Positions 1-7,906 of a stretch of DNA of 60,866 nucleotides are shown in pieces. Within the stretch, counting starts at the first letter, position 1. Each line of letters starts with the position of its first letter. Source of the DNA: Clostridiales bacterium (GTDB taxonomy: Bacteria; Bacillota; Clostridia; Christensenellales; CAG-138). Where the stretch lies: contig JAAYUE010000044.1 in assembly GCA_012517905.1 (NCBI GenBank), positions 1 to 60,866 of the forward strand, given 5' to 3'. Position numbers and translations under genes: made by a program. The notes beneath the pieces were generated by a model. That model was not told the DNA's origin, searched no databases, and saw nothing but the letters and a program-made list of their open reading frames with translations.

Positions 1-1
1 C

Positions 2-289
2 TGAGACACTCATTTCCAAGTAGGGTGACACGGAATACATTAAACTCTTATTTAATAGAGTATTGATATATTCACTGTTCTGGGCATGATATAGAAAAGT
101 ATTGCAACCACCGCAAGAAAAATCGCCTTGAACAACGAATGCAGAGTATTCAGGGAATAGTTTCGAAATGGTTCTGTAATTTATCTCTCTACCGCCTAAA
201 ACAAGTTGCGGAACCAAACGTACTGTATGCTTTAACCACAATTTTGTATGTGTTTTGTTTTCAAGTAATGAAAGTGATCTGCCCCCGTT
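2..289 (-). pseudogene. 5'-truncated reading frame running off the left edge
   Basis: A frame stays open for 96 codons from a TAA stop at 290-292 to the window edge, in AT-rich DNA where long chance frames are rare. The peptide reads like a real protein (for example VVQGDFSCGGCNTFLYH), but no start codon with a ribosome site lies at its beginning. I do not recognise the family. It is either a gene that lost its 5' end, which fits a position next to an attachment-site remnant, or a chance frame. Composition differs clearly from the GC-rich genes to the right. Confidence 0.35.
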
Positions 290-355
290 TTATGGTTCAG
301 AAGCAATGTTAGTAAATTAATCGTTCTAAGCAGCGATTGGAAGCACGGTTTGAGG

Positions 356-373
356 GGCGGGCGGCCGCCCGCC
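356..373. repeat. perfect 18-bp GC-only palindrome
   Basis: GGCGGGCGG is followed directly by its reverse complement CCGCCCGCC, embedded in otherwise AT-rich sequence. There is no T-run on either side, so it is not a standard terminator. It lies about 110 bp to the left of the tRNA fragment. Role unknown. Confidence 0.6.
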
Positions 374-480
374 GAGACTCGAATGCGGCCTGACCTGATT
401 GTAGTAGCGAACCCATCGTTGCGTCAACACTTGTGCCTCATACATGGTGTCTTGGCTTAATTAACACATATGATTATGAT

Positions 481-536
481 AGAGCGTTGGACTCCTAAGT
501 GAAAGGCCGTGCGTTCGAATCGCGTCGGGAACGCCA
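481..536 (+). pseudogene. 3' part of tRNA-Arg(CCT), attachment-site remnant
   Basis: From the 3' half of the D stem (GAGC) onward the spacing is that of a tRNA. There is an anticodon loop CTCCTAA (anticodon CCT), a five-base variable region, a T arm GTGCG-TTCGAAT-CGCGT whose stem pairs (two G-T wobbles), an acceptor strand CGGGAAC, a discriminator G, and an encoded CCA. The expected 5' acceptor GTTCCCG and the GCTC half of the D stem are absent upstream. The anticodon stem also pairs poorly. It is therefore not a working tRNA. The 3' portion of a tRNA gene followed by a terminator is the classic right-hand attachment site of an element inserted in a tRNA. An intact copy would be expected beyond the left edge. 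Confidence 0.7.
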
Positions 537-569
537 AAGCGGAGGCCACTCAAAGGGTGGCCTCCGCTT
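537..569 (+). terminator. strong hairpin terminator behind the tRNA fragment
   Basis: AAGCGGAGGCCAC pairs perfectly with GTGGCCTCCGCTT over 13 bp around a 7-nt loop, starting directly after the CCA. It is probably the original terminator of the tRNA-Arg gene, left in place by the integration event. Confidence 0.75.
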
Positions 570-570
570 T

Positions 571-804
571 GTTGCGTCGTTTTCGAAATTTTAAAACTAC
601 ATGCGAAAGCGCCGCAGTGCTGGCGCTTTTTATGGCTGCGGAAAACAGCAGATCGGCCTATGAGCGGTGTAAGTGCTTGCTTCCGACCGGCGGAGTTTTC
701 AGGGAGGCGCTAGAGTGTTTCGAACTTGTATCAGAAGCATATAAACGGTTCCCCTGCATTCCCTCCTTACAAACCACTTGACAACGCAGCGACACTGTGC
801 TAAT
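571..804. other. intergenic, no gene seen
   Basis: Between the tRNA terminator and the synthetase promoter I see no reading frame with a ribosome site and no recognisable RNA. Short open frames here lack codon structure. Confidence 0.5.
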
Positions 805-833
805 TTGAATTGGTAATATTATCATAATATAAT
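805..833 (+). promoter_or_regulatory. acyl-CoA synthetase promoter with GntR-type operator in the spacer
   Basis: TTGAAT (805-810) and TATAAT (828-833) are separated by 17 bp. The spacer is filled by TGGTAATATTATCATAA, and the inner part ATATTAT-C-ATAATAT (816-830) is a perfect inverted repeat. The same TGGTAATATTAT sequence occurs at 3428 and 4341. A protein bound here would block RNA polymerase. The regulator is inferred to be the GntR protein encoded at 3481. Confidence 0.65.
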
Positions 834-967
834 ATTTTATTGGCACGATCTTTTCATCCCATGAGCAATGGACAAATACCGATCCATGCATTCTAAACAA
901 TCTTGCGGCTCGTGCCGCTGGCAAACGGGTTTATGACCGATTCAATATCCGTGTAAAGGAGCTTGTC

Positions 968-2302
968 ATGTCGTCTATTCATTCGATGTTCCACGCAAGG
1001 AGTGTCGCGGTGGTCGGTGCGTCCAGAACGCCCGGAAAGACCGGGAATACGATCCTGCGCAATCTGATCGATGGAGGGTATCAGGGCGCGATTTACCCCA
1101 TCAATCCGCAAGGCGGAGTCCTGATGGGAAAACCCTGTTATGCTTCGCTGGACGACATATCGGAAGACATCGACCTGATTGTGGTCGCCATACCCGCGCG
1201 GTTCGTGCCGGGTATTTTGGAGCAGGCCGGACGCAGGCACGCCAAGGGCGCGATCATCATCAGCGGCGGTTTTCGGGAGACCGGAAACGACGCGCTCGAA
1301 GCGGACACGCTCGATGTCGCAAGGCGCTGCGGAATACGCCTGATCGGTCCGAATTGCCAGGGGCTGAACTATACGCCGAATCATCTGTGCGCCTCTTGGC
1401 CGCTGGTCAGCGCGTGCGGCACGATTGCGATCGTTTCACAGAGCGGCACCATCGGGGCCGCGATGGAAATATGGGCGGAGCAGGATCATTTGGGGCTTTC
1501 GGCGTTTGTTGCGCTGGGAAACAAAAGCGATATCTCCGAAGAAGAGCTGATGATGTATTTTGCGGACGATCCTAACACGAGCGTGCTTGCGCTGAATGTC
1601 GAAGGGGTGAAAAACGGGCGCAGCTTTATCGACTGCGTCCGGTATTGCGCGGAGCGCAAACCGCTGATCATATTGAAACCGGGACGCTCGAAAAGAGGAC
1701 AGGTGGCGGCGCAGTCGCATACCAAGTCGATCGGCGGCAGAGACCAGGTATTCGAAGCGGTCTGCCGGCAGTTTGGCGCGCTGCGCGCCTACGATCTTTC
1801 GGAGTTTTATGACTACGCAAAGATCGCAAGTCTGGTCAAAAAGCCTGCCGGCAATCGACTTGCGATTGTGACCTCTAGCGGAGGAAGCGGTATTCTTGCC
1901 GTGGACGCCGCCGTGGAAAACGGGATTGACATCGCTCCCCTGGAGGAGCGCGCGGCACAAAAGCTGCGCGCGGCGCTGCCCGAGCAGTGCGTGATTGCGA
2001 ATCCGCTGGATCTGACCGGGGATGCCGACGCGGAGAGATTTCGACTGAGCCTTGCCGTGCTGCTGGAGCAGGAGGGGATCGATACGGTGCTGGCCATATT
2101 CGGCGACCCCATCCCCGGCGCAAGCGAAGTATTGCGCGATTTGGCGGCCCATACGACGAAACGGATCATAGCGGCATATCTTGGCGGCGGAGAGGTCGAA
2201 AAAACCGAGGTTTCCGCGCTGCACGAATGCGGGATACCGGTCTTTCCAACGCCGGAACGCGCGGCCAAGGCGCTCGGCGGACTGCTCAGGCTGGGCAAAT
2301 GA
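968..2302 (+). CDS. ADP-forming acyl-CoA synthetase, alpha (CoA-binding) subunit
   Basis: The 444-residue protein opens with a CoA-binding Rossmann domain (about residues 6-130, VVGASRTPGKTGN) followed by two succinyl-CoA-ligase-like domains (IVSQSGTIGAAM, and SHTKSIGG near residue 245). This is the alpha subunit of two-part ADP-forming synthetases, which interconvert acyl-CoA + ADP + Pi with acid + CoA + ATP in the cytoplasm. AAGGAG at 956 fits the ATG. The beta subunit follows after 49 bp. The usual role in fermenters is substrate-level ATP formation. The acid is not known here, and the shared operator with the island downstream suggests it belongs to that pathway. Confidence 0.85.
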   Translation: MSSIHSMFHARSVAVVGASRTPGKTGNTILRNLIDGGYQGAIYPINPQGGVLMGKPCYASLDDISEDIDLIVVAIPARFVPGILEQAGRRHAKGAIIISGGFRETGNDALEADTLDVARRCGIRLIGPNCQGLNYTPNHLCASWPLVSACGTIAIVSQSGTIGAAMEIWAEQDHLGLSAFVALGNKSDISEEELMMYFADDPNTSVLALNVEGVKNGRSFIDCVRYCAERKPLIILKPGRSKRGQVAAQSHTKSIGGRDQVFEAVCRQFGALRAYDLSEFYDYAKIASLVKKPAGNRLAIVTSSGGSGILAVDAAVENGIDIAPLEERAAQKLRAALPEQCVIANPLDLTGDADAERFRLSLAVLLEQEGIDTVLAIFGDPIPGASEVLRDLAAHTTKRIIAAYLGGGEVEKTEVSALHECGIPVFPTPERAAKALGGLLRLGK

Positions 2303-2351
2303 AAGCATGCGCGCCGCTTGCCGGGCAGCGCGCGGAATTGTGAGGAAAACG

Positions 2352-3032
2352 ATGCATCGCGTGATCGAACAGGCGCTGGAGGAGAAACGAAATCCTCTGG
2401 AACCCGAAGTATTGAATCTGTTTGCCGACTACGGTCTGCCGGCGCCGGCGTATGTCTTTGCCACGTCGTGCGCGGAAGCGGTTGCCGGGGCGGAACGCCT
2501 CGGGTATCCCGTCGTGCTCAAGGTGGTGTCCGCAAAGATTGTGCACAAATCCGAGGCGGGCGGCGTAAAGCTGAACCTTGCGAGCGCCGAAGATGTGGAG
2601 CGGGCGTATCAAAGCGTACTCAATAGCGTTGCGGCGTTTGATTCCGAGGCGGCGATCGCCGGCGTGCTCATCGAGAAACAGGCGGCAAAAGGGGTGGAAT
2701 GCATCGTCGGCATCCTGTACGACGAGCAGTTCGGTCATTGCGCGATGTTTGGGTTGGGGGGCGTGGCGGTCGAGCTGTTTCAGGACGTGTCCTTCCGCGT
2801 GGTGCCGCTGACGCGTGAGGATGCGAAGAATATGATTGCGGAGACGAAAGCGTCAAAACTGCTGAACGGATTCCGCGGCGAACTGCCAAAAGACGTCGAA
2901 GCGATTGTCGACGTACTGAAGCGGGTATCCGCCATGATACGGGACAACCCTCAAATCAAAGAATTGGATATCAATCCATTGATGGTTTACGAACAAGGTG
3001 CTATCATACTTGACGGCAGGGTTTTGCTGTAA
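2352..3032 (+). CDS. ADP-forming acyl-CoA synthetase, beta (ATP-grasp) subunit
   Basis: The protein has 226 residues, close to the usual 230 for this subunit. It begins with a helical segment and then the ATP-grasp fold (YPVVLKVVSAKIVHKSEAGGV near residue 55, GLGGVAVELFQDVSFRVVPL near 135, ELDINPLMV near the end). It binds the nucleotide and completes the phosphoryl transfer started on the alpha subunit. The start at 2352 is chosen because TGAGGAAA precedes it. An upstream in-frame extension would overlap the alpha subunit. The split alpha/beta arrangement is the one found in archaea and some anaerobic bacteria, rather than the fused form. Confidence 0.85.
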   Translation: MHRVIEQALEEKRNPLEPEVLNLFADYGLPAPAYVFATSCAEAVAGAERLGYPVVLKVVSAKIVHKSEAGGVKLNLASAEDVERAYQSVLNSVAAFDSEAAIAGVLIEKQAAKGVECIVGILYDEQFGHCAMFGLGGVAVELFQDVSFRVVPLTREDAKNMIAETKASKLLNGFRGELPKDVEAIVDVLKRVSAMIRDNPQIKELDINPLMVYEQGAIILDGRVLL

Positions 3033-3077
3033 CCGCGGTTTGCTGATTGCATTCGCGTGATTGAGGAGGACGATTCA

Positions 3078-3377
3078 TTGGTTCATATGAGCATTTTTGA
3101 GATGATCATGCTGATTTGTTTCGGGGCGGCCTGGCCCGCGTCTCTGTACCGCTCCTATAAGAGCAGATCGACCAAAGGGAAGAGCGTGCTGTTTACCATC
3201 ACGGTGATCGTAGGCTATATCGCCGGAATCATCCATAAAATTCTGTATCAATACGATTTTGTGCTGTATCTCTATGTGCTCAATATGGCAATGGCGACGA
3301 CGGATCTGCTGCTGTGGTTGCGCAACCGACGGCTTGAAAAGGCGCATGCGGCGGCGGAAAGTAGCGCGGAGCAATAG
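3078..3377 (+). CDS. small PQ-loop/SemiSWEET-like membrane protein
   Basis: This 99-residue protein has three predicted membrane segments. The part around AAWPASLYRSYKSRSTKGKS resembles the PQ-loop repeat of SemiSWEET sugar transporters, with a proline in helix 1 and a basic cytoplasmic loop. The TTG at 3078 is preferred over the ATG at 3087 because GAGGAGG ends 8 bp upstream of it. It follows the synthetase by 45 bp and may share its transcript. It could move a small sugar or metabolite as a dimer. Function is inferred from resemblance only. Confidence 0.6.
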   Translation: MVHMSIFEMIMLICFGAAWPASLYRSYKSRSTKGKSVLFTITVIVGYIAGIIHKILYQYDFVLYLYVLNMAMATTDLLLWLRNRRLEKAHAAAESSAEQ

Positions 3378-3390
3378 CGGGAAAAAGTGC

Positions 3391-3445
3391 TTGACATCGC
3401 GACCGGGCCATGTTACGATGCGGATAGTGGTAATATTATTATACC
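3391..3445 (+). promoter_or_regulatory. gntR promoter with operator over the transcription start
   Basis: TTGACA (3391-3396) and TACGAT (3414-3419) are spaced by 17 bp. TGGTAATATTATTATACC (3428-3445) begins about where transcription would start. Its ends GGTA and TACC are inverted, as in many GntR/FCD operators. This fits autorepression. Confidence 0.7.
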
Positions 3446-3480
3446 TATAACGCTTGAAACGAATCGGGAAAAGGAAGCAC

Positions 3481-4242
3481 ATGGCGATTCTTGAACGAAA
3501 AAATGTAAGCATGCAGATCATCGATTATATCCTTGATCTCATCATACAGGGGAAGCTGAAAAAAGGCGACCGCATCATGAACGAGCGGGAGTTTTCAGAA
3601 ACGCTGGGTGTGAGCCGCGTCCCGCTTCGTGAGGCGATCTCCGCGCTGTCTCTGGTCGGCGTTCTGTCGCCCAAACAGGGCGAAGGCACGTTTGTCAGCA
3701 CCTACAATCCGGACATCTTCAGCAGAGTGATCTATGCCAACGTGATCTTGGAGGACACTTCGATCGACGATATCCTGAGCGTTCGGTGCATCGTGGAAAG
3801 CAACTCGGCCGAGATTGCGGCGGCCGTCGCGACGCCGGAGGACCTCCGCGCGATCGACGCGGCGATAAAAGAGCATGCCGAAGCGGTTTCCAGCTATCTG
3901 GCAGGCACATGCAGCCTCGAACGGGTCATCGAAAAGGACCACGGCTTTCACAGCGCGATCGTCGCGGCAACGCATAACACCTTTTTCAAGCAGTTTTTCG
4001 ACGTGCTGAAGCACTCGATTCAATACTGCCATATGACCTGCGTCAACCAGCCCGAAAAATTCCCTGGGTTTGTCGAAATGCACCAGCGGCTGTTCAACGC
4101 GATTCAGGACAAACAGCGCGCGCAGGCATACATCATCATGCACGAACACATCGCGGATTACGAATCCGATCGCCCGCAAAAATCCGACGTGAAAGCGGCG
4201 GACGCATCCTATGAATACCAGTCCCGCCTGAAAACCCGGTAA
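3481..4242 (+). CDS. GntR-family transcriptional regulator, FCD type
   Basis: Residues 1-75 form a winged helix (NEREFSETLGVSRVPLREA is the recognition region, GEGTFVS the wing). Residues about 95-225 form the all-helical FCD ligand domain, whose histidines and acidic residues (DHGFHSAI, H near 180 and 200) usually hold a metal that helps bind a carboxylate effector. The start at 3481 is supported by AAGGAAG 4 bp upstream of it. An earlier in-frame ATG lacks a ribosome site. It lies between the synthetase genes and the catabolic operon, and all three promoters carry the same palindromic operator. A small organic acid from the pathway is the likely inducer. Confidence 0.85.
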   Translation: MAILERKNVSMQIIDYILDLIIQGKLKKGDRIMNEREFSETLGVSRVPLREAISALSLVGVLSPKQGEGTFVSTYNPDIFSRVIYANVILEDTSIDDILSVRCIVESNSAEIAAAVATPEDLRAIDAAIKEHAEAVSSYLAGTCSLERVIEKDHGFHSAIVAATHNTFFKQFFDVLKHSIQYCHMTCVNQPEKFPGFVEMHQRLFNAIQDKQRAQAYIIMHEHIADYESDRPQKSDVKAADASYEYQSRLKTR

Positions 4243-4340
4243 CGCTCCCAATCAGAACCCGAACCCTATCCCTTTGCATTTGATCATTTCATTCCGACCA
4301 TAACCCCAGAGTGGTGGCCTAAGATTTTTGTTATTTTAAG

Positions 4341-4357
4341 TGGTAATATTATATTAC
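4341..4357 (+). promoter_or_regulatory. operator of the catabolic operon
   Basis: TGGTAATATTATATTAC contains GTAATAT-T-ATATTAC, a perfect 7+1+7 inverted repeat, and shares TGGTAATATTAT with the sites at 811 and 3428. It sits in an AT-rich promoter region about 85-100 bp before the first gene. TACAAT or TAATAT just downstream could be the -10 element, but I cannot decide between them. Confidence 0.65.
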
Positions 4358-4442
4358 AATAATATCTGTGAATATACAATCCATCATCGTAATCCATAGG
4401 CCCATATGGGCAGTTAGTAAATGCATAGAGGAGAAAACGAAC

Positions 4443-5576
4443 ATGAAGAAACCAAATGACTATTCTCGTTATAAACCGCGGCCATACAACGAGATATGCC
4501 CGGAAAGCACGCTCAAACCTTCGGAAATCACGAGAGACGCGTGGCTGAAGGACGCATTTCCTGAATGGGGCAGGTTTTTAAACTACGAAATAGATCATTA
4601 CACGGTGCCGAAGGGCGAAGTCAGCATGTGGTGGGTCGGCGGTTCTTCCTGGGTGCTCAAAACCGACGAGGGCAGTATTTTTCTGATCGATCCATATGCG
4701 GGCGTTTCGCATAGCACAAAATACGGCGAGTGCGGCGTTTGCTACCAGTCCGGCGCGGAATTCATCAACTGGCTGAAGCTGACCCCGCAGTATCTGGATC
4801 CCTGGGCGTATGAGCGGATCGACGGCTATTTTATTTCGCACACGCACTGCGACCACTGCGATCCTTATGCGGTTGCCGCGGCAAAGCAGGTCAGCGACAC
4901 GTCGTTTTATGGGCCGAAGGTCGTGACGGAGAAGCTGGTCGGGGAGTTTGGCGTACCAAAAGAGCGCGTCGTCACCGCGAGTGTCGGACAGGTGCTGTCT
5001 TTTCCCGGGGCGAAGGTGCATATTCTGCCCAACTATGACGACACCGCCATCCGGACCGACACCGCCGATGCGCTGCTGGCATACGACGACTGCTGCCTTT
5101 CCTTCCTGTTTGAAACGTCCGGCGGGAACATCCTGTTTGCGGGGGACACGTGGTACAACGACGCGTATGTGGAGATCGGCGCGACGTATGACATCGACGT
5201 GGCGACGTTCGATATGGGCTACAACGCGGTGGGCGCAACCGACAAGATGACGCCGTTCGACGCGCTGCGCTTCGGACAGGCCCTGCGCGTAAAGGTGCTC
5301 ATTCCCGACCACTACGATATCTGGGCGAACATCGCGGGCGAACCCAATCTCATCATCGACCAGTTCGAACGCATCGTTGCGGAGATGGACCCGGGCATCA
5401 GGACGGTCGTCATGCGCGGGGGCGGGCGCTTTGACTACCCGGCGGATCAGGATATCAAGCGGTACTGGTATCCGGACGGAAGCGAGAGCTATAACTTTGA
5501 CAAGTCGGCAATCCGCGATGCGATTGCAAAGCGCAGGCCGGTGCTGACCGATCACAAGAGCAAAAAGAAAGGATGA
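4443..5576 (+). CDS. UlaG-like metallo-beta-lactamase-fold lactonase
   Basis: The 377 residues align by memory along most of their length with E. coli L-ascorbate-6-phosphate lactonase UlaG: DAWLKDAFPEWGRFLN near the start, then MWWVGGSSWVLKT. The metal motif is H133-T-H135-C-D137-H138, followed by FAGDTWYNDAY and VLIPDHYDIWANI. The family opens lactone rings of sugar acids with a divalent metal in the cytoplasm. GAGGAG at 4428 supports the chosen ATG; an upstream in-frame start has no ribosome site. It is the first gene of the operon. Since no PTS is present, the substrate is probably not ascorbate phosphate but a related sugar lactone. Confidence 0.8.
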   Translation: MKKPNDYSRYKPRPYNEICPESTLKPSEITRDAWLKDAFPEWGRFLNYEIDHYTVPKGEVSMWWVGGSSWVLKTDEGSIFLIDPYAGVSHSTKYGECGVCYQSGAEFINWLKLTPQYLDPWAYERIDGYFISHTHCDHCDPYAVAAAKQVSDTSFYGPKVVTEKLVGEFGVPKERVVTASVGQVLSFPGAKVHILPNYDDTAIRTDTADALLAYDDCCLSFLFETSGGNILFAGDTWYNDAYVEIGATYDIDVATFDMGYNAVGATDKMTPFDALRFGQALRVKVLIPDHYDIWANIAGEPNLIIDQFERIVAEMDPGIRTVVMRGGGRFDYPADQDIKRYWYPDGSESYNFDKSAIRDAIAKRRPVLTDHKSKKKG

Positions 5577-5582
5577 GGAAAC

Positions 5583-6479
5583 ATGGCAAAGAAGCAGGAT
5601 AAAAAGATCATCGTGACGGCGTCTGTTTCGGGCAACGCGCACACCAAGGAGATGTCTCCGGCCGTTCCCTATGGCGTGGTGGAGATTTCCGACGCCGCGG
5701 TGGAAGCGTTTCGCGCCGGCGCGTCCATGGTGCATATCCATGCGCGGGAGGAAAACGGCGATCCGTCGGCGAACATTGAAACCTTTGGAAAGATTCTGTC
5801 GCGCACAAAAGAGCGCTCGCCGAAAGGCGCCGTGATCGGGATCACGACCGGCAGCGCGGGCGACGCGGGGTTTGCGGAGCGGCTTGCGCCGGTTCCGGCG
5901 CTCAAGCCCGAAATCGCGTCCTTCAACAGCGGGTCCATCAATTTTTCGTCGCCGGGAGACCCCAGCTCTTACGATGAGGTGTTCGGCAACTCGCTGAAGG
6001 ACATGATCACATGCGCCGAGACGATGCGCGACGCAGGAACGCTGCCGGAGTTTGAAATCTTCGACTTTGGCATGCTCAACAACGTGCTCTTCCTCCGGAA
6101 AAACGGATATCTTGACCGGCCGGAGTACTTTCAGTTTGTGCCCGGCGCGCTGGGCTGCATCCCCATGAATCAGGACAACGTGGCGTTTTTCGTGCAGAGC
6201 ATGCGCCGCATGTTCGGCGAAGAAGCACAGTTTTCGATGGTGGCGCCCGGCAGGAGAATCTATCGCTACGAGATACTCAGCGCGCTCTGGGGCGGAAACG
6301 TGCGCGTCGGCATTGAGGACAGCTTATACTACAATATACAGGGGGATCTCGCCACCAGCAACGCGCAGATGGTGAGCAAGGTCGTCTCCATTCTCAAGCA
6401 GCTCGATTTTGAAATCGCGACCTCCGAAGAGACGCGCGAAATGCTGCAGCTTAAGGGAGCGGATAAGGTCAACTTCTAA
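5583..6479 (+). CDS. beta-keto acid cleavage enzyme (BKACE, DUF849)
   Basis: The protein is a 298-residue TIM barrel of the DUF849/BKACE family, which uses zinc to condense a beta-keto acid with acetyl-CoA and release acetoacetate plus a new acyl-CoA. The zinc ligands are visible: H51 and H53 in VHIHARE, and E245 in VGIEDSLYY. TASVSGNAHTKEMSP near the start and TTGSAGD near residue 80 are family features. It begins 6 bp after the lactonase. Substrate range in this family is set by side-chain pocket residues, so the keto acid cannot be read from sequence alone. The final thiolase of the operon fits acetoacetate as a product. Confidence 0.88.
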   Translation: MAKKQDKKIIVTASVSGNAHTKEMSPAVPYGVVEISDAAVEAFRAGASMVHIHAREENGDPSANIETFGKILSRTKERSPKGAVIGITTGSAGDAGFAERLAPVPALKPEIASFNSGSINFSSPGDPSSYDEVFGNSLKDMITCAETMRDAGTLPEFEIFDFGMLNNVLFLRKNGYLDRPEYFQFVPGALGCIPMNQDNVAFFVQSMRRMFGEEAQFSMVAPGRRIYRYEILSALWGGNVRVGIEDSLYYNIQGDLATSNAQMVSKVVSILKQLDFEIATSEETREMLQLKGADKVNF

Positions 6480-6566
6480 CAGGTGCGAATTGATTTGCGC
6501 GGTCGACGGCGTCCGGCCCGGCCGGACATCCGCCGCCGTGCAGGAATAAAACACGAGGAGGTTATT

Positions 6567-7754
6567 ATGAAAAAACTGGTATCTACTCTGCTGTGCGTGC
6601 TGCTGGTAGCGGGCTTGCTGACCGGCTGCACCGGTGCGCCCGCCGCTGCGGACGTAAAAACAGAAGCGGCAGATTCCTCCGCATCCGCAGGTTCGGCAGA
6701 GAACTCTACGGAAAACGCGGTGGAACCTGCTGCCCCTGACGACGCTGCTATGCAGGAAAAACTGAACACCACGCTGTACATCGGGTGTTCGTTTGAGACG
6801 TTTGATAACCCTTATCTTGTCACATTTGACAAGGGTTGTCAACTCTTCTGCAAGTACCTTGACTCGATTGGCCAGAAGTATGAGTACACCTGCATGCTCA
6901 ATGAAGGCAACAGTGAAAAACAGATCAACGACATTAACGCCCTCCTTGCAAAATCCGGCGGAAACGCGATCTTTTTCATTGACCCGAACGAAGCTGCCAT
7001 CGTGAGCGTTCTTGCGGAAGCGGTCAATGACGCGGGCGCGTTCATGTGCACCACGTGGACCAAGCCGGAAGATCTGGACGTCTGGGACTACGACGGATGG
7101 GTCGCCCATCACTCTCCCGACGATGTGACGATGGGCTACAAGAGCGCCATTCAGATGTTTGAGTCGCTGCCCACCCCCGGGCAGGGCAAGATCGTCGCAC
7201 TCCAGGGCAACCTCGGCCACACCACTGCCAACAACCGCTATCTGGGGCTTGAAAAAGCGCTGAAGGAATACCCGGGCATCGAGCTGGTCGCGGTTGAAAG
7301 CGCAAAATGGATGGCGCCGGAAGCGCTCTCCATCATGGAGACATGGCTCGCCAAGTACGACGACATCGACGGCGTGTGGTGCGCCAACGACAACATGGCC
7401 ATGGGCGCGATCCAGGCCCTGCAGGCAAAAGGCCTTGCCGGCAAGGTGAAGGTCTGCGGCATCAACGCAATCCCCACGGCGATCGATTACATCGAAGACG
7501 GCACCATGGCCGCGACGGTGGACTGCAACGGCTGGGGACAGGGCGGATATTCGCTGGCCATGTGCTACCTTGCATGGACCGGCCAGACCGACGTGCCGTC
7601 CCTGCCGCACGATCAGCGCCTCTTTGCCACGGAGAGCATCTTTGTCAACAGCAGCAACGTGGCGGAGTACAAGGCGACCTACGTCGACAACGAACCGACG
7701 CTGGATTTCGAGCATCCCTATGAAGCGTTCGTTTACGGGCCTTACGTGAGCTAG
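6567..7754 (+). CDS. sugar-type ABC transporter solute-binding lipoprotein
   Basis: This protein has 395 residues with a lipoprotein signal (basic start, hydrophobic stretch, lipobox LTGC), a low-complexity Ala/Ser/Glu linker, then a periplasmic-binding-protein type 1 fold like ribose-binding proteins (MLNEGNSEKQINDINALLA, DGVWCANDNMAMGAIQAL). It is anchored outside the membrane and delivers ligand to the two permeases downstream. GAGGAGG at 6555 fixes the start. Family members bind pentoses, hexoses, AI-2 or cyclitols. The ligand here is unknown but should be the lactone or sugar acid degraded by the neighbours. Confidence 0.85.
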   Translation: MKKLVSTLLCVLLVAGLLTGCTGAPAAADVKTEAADSSASAGSAENSTENAVEPAAPDDAAMQEKLNTTLYIGCSFETFDNPYLVTFDKGCQLFCKYLDSIGQKYEYTCMLNEGNSEKQINDINALLAKSGGNAIFFIDPNEAAIVSVLAEAVNDAGAFMCTTWTKPEDLDVWDYDGWVAHHSPDDVTMGYKSAIQMFESLPTPGQGKIVALQGNLGHTTANNRYLGLEKALKEYPGIELVAVESAKWMAPEALSIMETWLAKYDDIDGVWCANDNMAMGAIQALQAKGLAGKVKVCGINAIPTAIDYIEDGTMAATVDCNGWGQGGYSLAMCYLAWTGQTDVPSLPHDQRLFATESIFVNSSNVAEYKATYVDNEPTLDFEHPYEAFVYGPYVS

Positions 7755-7822
7755 GCGAGCACGGTCTCGTTTCGGATGAAAGCGATCGGCTTCCATCAGG
7801 ACTGCCAATACCGGAGCCGGTC

Positions 7823-7869
7823 ATATTCGGGGCCGCTTGCAAGCGGCCCCGAATATCCGAAGGATATTC
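7823..7869 (+). promoter_or_regulatory. two mutually exclusive hairpins between binding protein and permease
   Basis: Hairpin A is a perfect 34-bp palindrome (7823-7856, ATATTCGGGGCCGCTTG and its complement). Hairpin B is GAATATCC-GAA-GGATATTC (7851-7869). They share GAATAT, so only one can form fully. No T-run follows. The likely role is to protect the upstream message or reduce read-through, giving more binding protein than permease. Confidence 0.65.
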
Positions 7870-7906
7870 ACGTTGAGGCAACTTACAGATAAGGAGACGA
7901 GATACT

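Noticed and set aside
481-536. A complete functional tRNA-Arg gene
   Set aside because: The 5' acceptor strand, the first half of the D stem and a paired anticodon stem are all missing; only the 3' part is present.
4443-6479. Ascorbate utilisation operon (ula-like)
   Set aside because: No ascorbate PTS, no UlaD/E/F-type enzymes, and an ABC importer instead; only the lactonase is similar.
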